NCBI GenBank assembly: GCA_043806395.1
Contig: JAZDHC010000075.1
Location: 1-5,683, forward strand
Source: CG2-30-40-21 sp043806395
GTDB lineage: Bacteria; UBA9089; CG2-30-40-21
DNA: 5,683 nt
Reading direction: 5' to 3'
Shown here piece by piece: positions 1 to 4,170 of the stretch; within the stretch, counting starts at the first letter, position 1, and each line of letters opens with the position of its first letter. The notes under the pieces are model-generated. The model was not told the DNA's origin. It saw only the letters and a list, made by a program, of their open reading frames with translations, and searched no databases. A program made the position numbers and the translations under genes.

Positions 1-235
1 TGGCACTACAAACCGATTTTCAATAACCCAATTACATAACCTGTTGATATGATAAGACTTATTTTTTAGGGGTAACAGAAATTAGCCTTTTTTGGGTGGT
101 TTTTGGCGGTTTTTAGGTGGTTTGTCGCGAAGTTGGGTTAACAATCTTTGAAGCAACCGTCCATATCGGTAACATTACTACATAAAAAACGCTACTTGTT
201 GTTGGTCCTAAATATCCGTCTGGTATATGTATTAT
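1..235. other. Intergenic, no gene recognised
   Basis: All three plus frames close within the first 51 bases, and the minus strand carries only short frames without a convincing ribosome-binding site. The first twelve codons of plus frame 1 (ending at the TAA at 37-39) could be the tail of an upstream gene, but they are too short to judge. The one visible structure is a G/T-rich imperfect tandem at 95-124, with units close to GGTGGTTTTT repeated three times. Any transcript from the minus-strand promoter at 438-466 would run through this stretch. Confidence 0.5.
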
Positions 236-250
236 TCGTAAGCATTCAGC

Positions 251-397
251 CTTCAGCTATCAGCAGTCAGCGAAAACCATAAAATCAAGGCAAAAGTAGA
301 GACAGGTTTCAAACCTGTCTCTACAACTTTACATCTTTTTGCTTTTTTATGCGGTAATGCCTTGTAAAAACTGAAGGCTGACCGCTGATAGCTGAAG
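251..397. repeat. Nested inverted repeat (REP/MITE-like)
   Basis: The left arm at 251-271 (CTTCAGCTATCAGCAGTCAGC) matches the reverse complement of 377-397 at 20 of 21 positions. The outer arms enclose a second, perfect palindrome at 296-324. The flanks GTAAG (239-243) and CTTAC (398-402, one base different) continue the symmetry loosely. Nothing in between codes for a transposase. It resembles the non-autonomous palindromic repeats found many times in environmental genomes. I infer that it is dispersed, since only one copy lies here. Confidence 0.75.
296..324. repeat. Perfect 14-bp palindrome inside the larger repeat
   Basis: GTAGAGACAGGTTT at 296-309 pairs exactly with 311-324 around the single base C310. 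As RNA a few bases would have to open to form a loop. A T-rich run follows on the plus strand (335-347) but is too far away for a classical terminator. Confidence 0.8.
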
Positions 398-437
398 ACT
401 TACTATCCTTCTCAGTAACCGTGTTACGAGTATGGAA

Positions 438-466
438 ATTATAGCACAAAATTAATTTTATGTCAA
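438..466 (-). promoter_or_regulatory. Sigma-70 promoter reading leftwards
   Basis: On the minus strand TTGACA (461-466) and TATAAT (438-443) are separated by 17 bases, so both hexamers and the spacing match the consensus. Transcription would begin near 431 and run toward position 1, through the nested inverted repeat. No convincing gene follows within the window. It lies back to back with the plus-strand promoter at 477-505, with the two -35 boxes 10 bases apart. Confidence 0.6.
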
Positions 467-476
467 CAAATTTTTC

Positions 477-505
477 TTGACTTGTAATCAGGAATATAAT
501 ATAAT
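477..505 (+). promoter_or_regulatory. Promoter of the permease operon
   Basis: TTGACT (477-482), 17 bases, then TATAAT (500-505), giving a predicted start near 512. A second TATAAT at 495-500 has only a 12-base spacer and is less likely. The predicted leader to the ATG at 626 is about 114 nt and contains the repeat element at 531-602. Confidence 0.65.
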
Positions 506-530
506 GGGTGATGGTAACTACTCAGGTATT

Positions 531-602
531 TATGCTGTAGGCTGTTAGTTTTACAGATAAACTGCATTAATAATTCTGCTTCTCATACCCTACAATCTAT
601 AA
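531..602. repeat. About 70-bp repeat element, copy A
   Basis: The left end carries CTGTAGGCTGT (535-545), whose exact reverse complement is at 2461-2471. The right end (589-602, CCTACAATCTATAA) matches the reverse complement of 2407-2420 at 12 of 14 positions. The two copies therefore have similar length and opposite orientation, and they bracket the two permease genes. The middles look only loosely alike. This copy lies in the predicted 5' leader of the first permease gene. Confidence 0.5.
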
Positions 603-625
603 TTGCAATACAAGGAATAATATCC

Positions 626-1582
626 ATGTCAAACTATATCATTAAAAGAATACTCTTGACAATACCAGTCATATTTGGTATTGTAACCATTACCTTTATC
701 CTTCTTTCTCTTGTGCCGGGTGATGCCACCTTGTGCGTGGTTGGTGAAAGGGTAGATAAGGTAACCATGGAGATAATAAAGAAGGAAAGGGGATTTGATA
801 AGCCGATTATGGAGAGGTATGTAAATTATCTCTACAGACTTGCTCACCTTGATCTGGGGCGTTCGTATTCTACAGGGACACAAGTAAGTAAGGCTATCTG
901 TCAACGATTTCCTAATACCTTGCGTCTGGCTGTAGCGGCTATGCTTGTGGCTATAATTGTTGGTATCCCCCTTGGTATTTTATCAGCAATAATGCGGGGA
1001 AAACTTATAGATTATATCTGCACATTTTTGGCTGTCTTTGGTGTGTCTACCCCTGTTTTCTGGTTTGGGTTATTGCTTATCTGTGTTTTTTCTATTTATC
1101 TTGGCTGGCTACCAGCATCTGGCATGGGCAATGGTGATATCTGGCATCTTATCATGCCTGCATTAACCCTTGGGCTTCATTCTGTTGCCTTTATTGCTCG
1201 AGTTACAAGATCAAGCATGCTTGAGGTTATAGGGGAGAATTATATTCGAACTGCAAGGGCAAAGGGGCTTCGGGAAAGCATGGTCATCCTTAAGCATGCG
1301 ATGAAAAATGCATTAATTCCGGTAGTTACTCTGATTGGGCTTGATTTTGGCAGCTACTTGAATGGTTCTGTGCTTACTGAGACGATATTTAGTTGGCCTG
1401 GGATTGGACGATATGCGGTTGAGGGCATCATGAAACGGGATGCACCAGTTGTTATGGGCACAGTACTCTTTGGTGCCATAGTATTTGTTCTGGCAAATTT
1501 AATAGTGGATATATTGTATCATTTTCTTAATCCACGCATAAGATATTCAGGCACAAAGGCACAAAGGCACAAAGGCAGATGA
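626..1582 (+). CDS. ABC importer permease, DppB/OppB family
   Basis: Inner-membrane subunit of a peptide/nickel-type ABC importer (DppB, OppB, GsiC family). It pairs with a DppC-type partner to form the channel; the substrate cannot be told from the sequence. The 318 residues show a first membrane helix (about 9-30), a long periplasmic loop with a typical LDLGRS motif (75-80), further helices near 100-122, 132-158, 172-192, 233-254 and 279-301, and the cytoplasmic EAA loop that docks on the ATPase (about 200-233, core YIRTARAKGL). FSWPGIGR (255-262) and RDAPVVMG (271-278) are family hallmarks. The family normally ends near NPRIRY, here residues 302-307. The last eleven residues come from an 8-bp DNA repeat and look like an acquired tail. 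AAGGA at 612-616 lies nine bases before this ATG. The stop overlaps the next start by four bases. Confidence 0.93.
   Translation: MSNYIIKRILLTIPVIFGIVTITFILLSLVPGDATLCVVGERVDKVTMEIIKKERGFDKPIMERYVNYLYRLAHLDLGRSYSTGTQVSKAICQRFPNTLRLAVAAMLVAIIVGIPLGILSAIMRGKLIDYICTFLAVFGVSTPVFWFGLLLICVFSIYLGWLPASGMGNGDIWHLIMPALTLGLHSVAFIARVTRSSMLEVIGENYIRTARAKGLRESMVILKHAMKNALIPVVTLIGLDFGSYLNGSVLTETIFSWPGIGRYAVEGIMKRDAPVVMGTVLFGAIVFVLANLIVDILYHFLNPRIRYSGTKAQRHKGR
1551..1577 (+). repeat. Three copies of GCACAAAG at the permease junction
   Basis: Three exact 8-bp units at 1551-1574 plus a partial unit (1575-1577). They encode the end of the first permease (GTKAQRHKGR) and stop one base before the ATG of the second. 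The repeated AAAGG supplies the only Shine-Dalgarno-like sequence for that ATG. Because 8 is not a multiple of 3, a change in copy number changes the reading frame across the junction. Confidence 0.85.
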
Positions 1583-2400
1583 TTAAACGATTATTTTACA
1601 ACAAAATGATATTATTTGGCGGAAGTATAGTTATGATATTTATGATAATTGCTATATTCTGCCCCTTGCTTGCACCCTGTGACCCATATCAGATAAATCT
1701 CTATGATCGCCTTGCATCCCCATGCAGGGAACATCTGTGTGGTACGGATAATATTGGCAGGGACATACTTTCCAGAATTATTTATGGGGCAAGGGTTTCA
1801 TTGATAGTGGGTGTGGTTGCCACCTTTATTTCTATGGCTATTGGTCTCTTCTTTGGAATACTTGCTGGTTACTTTGGCGGGTTTGTAGATAAGGTTATTT
1901 TATGTATTATAGATATTATGCTTGCCTTTCCCGGGCTTTTATTAGCCATAGGTGTGGCTGTAGCTATTGGTCCAGGTCTTATGACATTGTTTCTGGCACT
2001 ATCTGTGGTTGGCTGGGCAGGGTTTGCCCGAATAATCAGGGGGGTGGTTATAACAACCAAAGAGCAAGCCTACATTGAATCAGCAAGGGCAATTGGTGTT
2101 ACAGATATTGGTATAATTATAAGGCATATTCTGCCCAATTGCCTATCCATAGTGATTGTTATTGCTACCCTGAAGGTAGGATCATTTATCCTTGGAGAGG
2201 CGGCATTGAGCTTTCTTGGGCTTGGGGCACAACCGCCAACACCTACATGGGGATCAATGGTAAGTGCAGGCTCTACCTTCCTGCACTCTGCACCATGGCT
2301 ATCTATTATCCCTGGAGTGGCTATAGCCATAGTGGTGATTGGATTTAACCTTTTGGGTGATGGATTGCGGGATGTGTTTGATCCGAGGTTAAAGGATTAA
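1579..2400 (+). CDS. ABC importer permease, DppC/OppC family
   Basis: Second membrane subunit of the same peptide/nickel-type importer, 273 residues, a normal length or slightly short. An N-terminal helix (about 10-32) is followed by the signature segment CGTDNIGRDILSR (54-66) and YGARVSL (69-75). More helices lie near 76-98, 106-131, 134-158, 188-207 and 240-260. The EAA loop is at about 162-187 (AYIESARAIGV and the HILPN motif). LSFLGLG followed by PPTPTWGSM (210-227) and the ending GDGLRDVFDPRLKD are family hallmarks. The start overlaps the stop of the previous gene (ATGA), so translation is probably coupled and the two are one operon. No binding protein or ATPase gene follows: the next gene is convergent and unrelated, so those parts must be encoded elsewhere. 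Confidence 0.93.
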   Translation: MIKRLFYNKMILFGGSIVMIFMIIAIFCPLLAPCDPYQINLYDRLASPCREHLCGTDNIGRDILSRIIYGARVSLIVGVVATFISMAIGLFFGILAGYFGGFVDKVILCIIDIMLAFPGLLLAIGVAVAIGPGLMTLFLALSVVGWAGFARIIRGVVITTKEQAYIESARAIGVTDIGIIIRHILPNCLSIVIVIATLKVGSFILGEAALSFLGLGAQPPTPTWGSMVSAGSTFLHSAPWLSIIPGVAIAIVVIGFNLLGDGLRDVFDPRLKD

Positions 2401-2406
2401 ATAAGG

Positions 2407-2475
2407 CTATAGACTGTAGGAGGGGATAAGAAGGTTTTTGGTGCCTTGATCTGCTATCCTACAGCCTACAGTCTA
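2407..2475. repeat. Inverted repeat between convergent genes, copy B
   Basis: TAGACTGTAGG (2410-2420) pairs perfectly with 2465-2475, with further partial pairing of GGATA (2424-2428) and TATCC (2455-2459). It fills the gap between the permease and aldolase genes, and its right arm includes the aldolase stop codon (2473-2475). It could slow or end transcription from both sides, but there is no clear T-tract on either strand, so I do not call it an intrinsic terminator. It is related to the element at 531-602 in opposite orientation. Confidence 0.65.
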
Positions 2476-3249
2476 AAAACCAAATATCTCCTCTGCCTCT
2501 TCCGGCGAGGCATTTTCATGAATGATGGCATTTAAGGCAGCAGCCATAGCCACAGGGTGATTATTCTGCCATATATTTCGGCCAAGGTTGATACCAATGG
2601 CTCCCTTTTGCATCCCATCATAAACAAACTCAAATACCTCTCTATCTGTATCTACCTTTGGACCGCCAGCCATTACTACTGGCACAGGGCAGCCATTTAT
2701 TACCTTATCAAACTCCTCACACCAGTATGTTTTGACAACACTGGCACCCAATTCAGCACAAATTCGACAGCACAGGCCAAGATACCGTGCATCTCTTTTC
2801 TCTAACTCTCGACCAACCGCGGTTACAGCCATTACAGGAAGGTCATATCGGTTACACTCATTAACAAGGTTTGACAGATTTGACAGGGTTTGCTTCTCAT
2901 ATTCAGAACCAATAAATACAGAAAGTCCCACAGCAGAGGCATTAAGTCTGAGAGCCTCTTCGACAGAGGTAGTAAGTATCTCATTTGCCAGATCCTTACC
3001 TACCATGCTTGTACCGCCAGAGACCCTGAGAATAATAGGCTTGTCAATAGCAGGTGGTATGGCAGATCTCAGCACCCCACGAGTCACAAAAAGGGCATCA
3101 AAATAGGGAAGCAAAGGCTTAATGGTTTCCCACGGTTTTTCCAATTTTGTGGTTGGACCCTGGAAATATCCATGGTCTATAGGCATAAAGAAGCAGTGAC
3201 CATCTGGCTGAATTAATTGTGATAGTCGATTTTTCATTCCCCAATCCAT
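2473..3249 (-). CDS. LsrF-type class I aldolase/thiolase
   Basis: Cytoplasmic enzyme of the DeoC/LacD/DhnA TIM-barrel family, closest by motif to LsrF. In enteric bacteria LsrF uses CoA to cleave the phosphorylated autoinducer-2 product 3-hydroxy-2,4-pentanedione-5-phosphate to dihydroxyacetone phosphate and acetyl-CoA. LsrF-like motifs run in order: MDWGMKNRLS (1-10), DHGYFQGPTT (25-34), TRGVLRS (56-62), GSEYE (114-118), VKTYW (172-176, with the expected Schiff-base Lys173), AGGPK (194-198) and LGRNIWQ (222-228), the last two being phosphate-binding strands. At 258 residues it lacks the roughly 30-residue N-terminal extension of enteric LsrF. AGGAGG eight bases upstream supports this start. 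No other lsr gene is present, so the substrate may differ; related enzymes act on fructose bisphosphate or in an alternative shikimate entry. Its leader carries a 7-bp repeat array. Confidence 0.87.
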   Translation of the reverse strand: MDWGMKNRLSQLIQPDGHCFFMPIDHGYFQGPTTKLEKPWETIKPLLPYFDALFVTRGVLRSAIPPAIDKPIILRVSGGTSMVGKDLANEILTTSVEEALRLNASAVGLSVFIGSEYEKQTLSNLSNLVNECNRYDLPVMAVTAVGRELEKRDARYLGLCCRICAELGASVVKTYWCEEFDKVINGCPVPVVMAGGPKVDTDREVFEFVYDGMQKGAIGINLGRNIWQNNHPVAMAAALNAIIHENASPEEAEEIFGF

Positions 3250-3280
3250 AATTACATCCTCCTGATAAAATATTAATTTA

Positions 3281-3331
3281 GGTGTGAGGTGTCAGGTATG
3301 AGGTAGGAGAGCATACCTGACACCTGACACC
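3281..3331. repeat. 20-bp inverted repeat in the aldolase leader
   Basis: Positions 3281-3300 (GGTGTGAGGTGTCAGGTATG) match the reverse complement of 3312-3331 at 19 of 20 positions, leaving an 11-base loop. The hairpin would form in the aldolase mRNA, about 18 nt upstream of its AGGAGG. The right arm runs into the heptamer array, and both use the same CCTGAC core. Confidence 0.8.
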
Positions 3332-3370
3332 TGACGCCTGACGCCTGACGCCTGACGCCTGACGCCTGAC
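3315..3370. repeat. Eight-unit 7-bp tandem repeat
   Basis: Three copies of ACCTGAC (3315-3335) are followed by five exact copies of GCCTGAC (3336-3370), 56 bases with no interruption. The array ends one base from the -10 box of the minus-strand promoter, so the predicted aldolase transcript starts inside it. It is not coding and has no spacers, so it is not CRISPR. Confidence 0.9.
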
Positions 3371-3371
3371 T

Positions 3372-3399
3372 ATTATATCAAATTCCTAAGTATTGTCAA
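3372..3399 (-). promoter_or_regulatory. Promoter of the aldolase gene
   Basis: On the minus strand a consensus TTGACA (3394-3399) and a consensus TATAAT (3372-3377) are separated by 16 bases. The start should fall near 3365, giving a leader of about 115 nt made largely of the heptamer repeat and the hairpin. It diverges from the promoter at 3453-3481. Confidence 0.7.
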
Positions 3400-3452
3400 G
3401 TATTTTTTTAGCAACTTGTCCTCATATCAGATTTACAGCTTATAAAAAATGG

Positions 3453-3481
3453 TTGACAATTAATTAATTTTATGGTATTAT
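3453..3481 (+). promoter_or_regulatory. Promoter of the coiled-coil gene
   Basis: TTGACA (3453-3458), 17 bases, then TATTAT (3476-3481). The predicted start near 3488 leaves a leader of about 26 nt containing AGGGAG (3500-3505), eight bases before the ATG at 3514. Confidence 0.65.
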
Positions 3482-3513
3482 ATCAATTATTCTACACTTA
3501 GGGAGATATTAAT

Positions 3514-3945
3514 ATGACAGAAGAAAAAGAAGAAGGATTAACGCTTGATAAAAAGACAATTGATATATTGGTAACAAGTATCATTCCAACCTCAAAATAT
3601 TTTGAGGTTCGTTTTGATCACTTGCAACAACAGATGGATTTAAAATTTGGCTATTTGCAACAACAGATGGGTGAAAAATTTGGCTATTTACAGCAGCAGA
3701 TAGATGATGTAAAATCAGGGGTAAAATCACTCGAAGATAAGATGGACAAGCGTTTTGAACAGATGGACAAGCGTTTTGAACAAATTGATGTTAAATTAGA
3801 TAAGTTGATAGAAAGGGTGGATGTAAAAATAGATGCAGGATTAAGAGAAAACAGGGCGTTAACTATTCGGTTGTTTACATTTGCTCTTGGCTTTGCTGCT
3901 ATTTCAATGGTAGGACTGCTGGGTAAGATGCTGGAGATATTTTAA
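3514..3945 (+). CDS. Coiled-coil protein with C-terminal membrane anchor
   Basis: No function can be assigned. The 143 residues begin with an acidic, lysine-rich head (1-33). Three 11-residue units follow (34-44, 45-55, 56-66; pattern F-x-x-L-Q-Q-Q-[MI]), a hendecad spacing seen in coiled coils. Then come heptad units, including two identical MDKRFEQ copies (77-83, 84-90) and a related IDVKLDKL stretch, and one hydrophobic helix (about 118-137) with a short tail. There is no signal peptide, so the likely topology is a cytoplasmic oligomeric rod tethered by its C-terminus. The plan resembles borrelial Bdr proteins and the DUF1640-like coiled-coil/membrane group, a resemblance of architecture only. 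It has its own promoter and a good ribosome-binding site. The codons of the repeats are nearly identical, which points to recent duplication. Confidence 0.8.
   Translation: MTEEKEEGLTLDKKTIDILVTSIIPTSKYFEVRFDHLQQQMDLKFGYLQQQMGEKFGYLQQQIDDVKSGVKSLEDKMDKRFEQMDKRFEQIDVKLDKLIERVDVKIDAGLRENRALTIRLFTFALGFAAISMVGLLGKMLEIF
3613..3782 (+). repeat. In-gene tandem repeats, 33 bp and 21 bp
   Basis: Three 33-bp units (3613-3711) encode the 11-residue repeats; units one and two share long identical blocks, while the third has drifted at synonymous sites. A perfect 21-bp direct duplication (3741-3761 and 3762-3782) encodes MDKRFEQ twice. Both unit lengths are multiples of three, so copy-number change keeps the frame and alters only the length of the rod. 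Confidence 0.85.
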
Positions 3946-3988
3946 GGGGAGGATTGGTGGCAGACATGACTTTAATATTCCCCCGAAA

Positions 3989-4021
3989 AATCAAAAAAAC
4001 CTCTTGACAAAATCAAAAAAA
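3989..4021 (+). repeat. 11-bp A-tract direct repeat around the -35 box
   Basis: AATCAAAAAAA occurs at 3989-3999 and again at 4011-4021, exactly 22 bases apart, about two helical turns, with the -35 hexamer between them. It could bend DNA, act as an UP-like element or bind a regulator. In so AT-rich a stretch chance is possible. Confidence 0.4.
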
Positions 4022-4032
4022 TAGTGTATATA
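4004..4032 (+). promoter_or_regulatory. Promoter of the surface-protein gene
   Basis: Consensus TTGACA (4004-4009), 17 bases, then TATATA (4027-4032). A TATAAT two bases further on (4029-4034) has a 19-base spacer. Transcription should start near 4040, so the CATA tract lies well inside the transcript and would act on translation rather than on promoter spacing. Confidence 0.6.
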
Positions 4033-4071
4033 ATTAAACATGAACTTGTCGTTATCCTAATTCTTTATGGT

Positions 4072-4170
4072 ATGGGGGCTTTTATGGGAATGAGAAACAG
4101 GGTTGGAATTGTAAGTCATACATACATACATACATACATACATACATACATACATAAGGAAGTTTATTAA
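4072..4170 (+). CDS. Short frame carrying the phase-off start
   Basis: ATG codons at 4072, 4084 and 4090 share one frame that enters the CATA tract, encodes repeating His-Thr-Tyr-Ile, and stops at TAA 4168-4170, 32 codons from the first ATG. I read it as the N-terminus of the downstream surface protein in its OFF state, not a gene of its own. None of the ATGs has a strong Shine-Dalgarno; GGGGG at 4074-4078 before the ATG at 4084 is the best. The stop overlaps another ATG (TAATG, 4168-4172), which could allow re-initiation, but that frame closes after six codons. A leader peptide for attenuation is the alternative. Confidence 0.45.
   Translation: MGAFMGMRNRVGIVSHTYIHTYIHTYIHKEVY

Noticed and set aside
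1..85. Gene start running off the left edge on the minus strand
   Set aside because: One frame is open for about 27 codons to the edge, but it has no ATG or ribosome-binding site and too few residues to identify.
629..904. Minus-strand 91-codon frame opposite the first permease
   Set aside because: Shadow of the DppB-type gene, with no ribosome-binding site and no domain.
1869..2348. Small frames on both strands inside the second permease gene
   Set aside because: They overlap the well-supported DppC-type frame and have no family features.
2557..3216. Three plus-strand frames of 82-124 codons opposite the aldolase
   Set aside because: They are antisense shadows of a gene whose motifs and ribosome-binding site are clear on the minus strand; none has a recognisable domain.
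3315..3370. CRISPR-like array
   Set aside because: The units are 7 bases, directly abutting, with no spacers and no cas genes nearby.
3946..3985. Terminator after the coiled-coil gene (GGGGAGGATT with AATATTCCCC)
   Set aside because: Only 8 of 10 positions pair, the loop is long and there is no T-tract.
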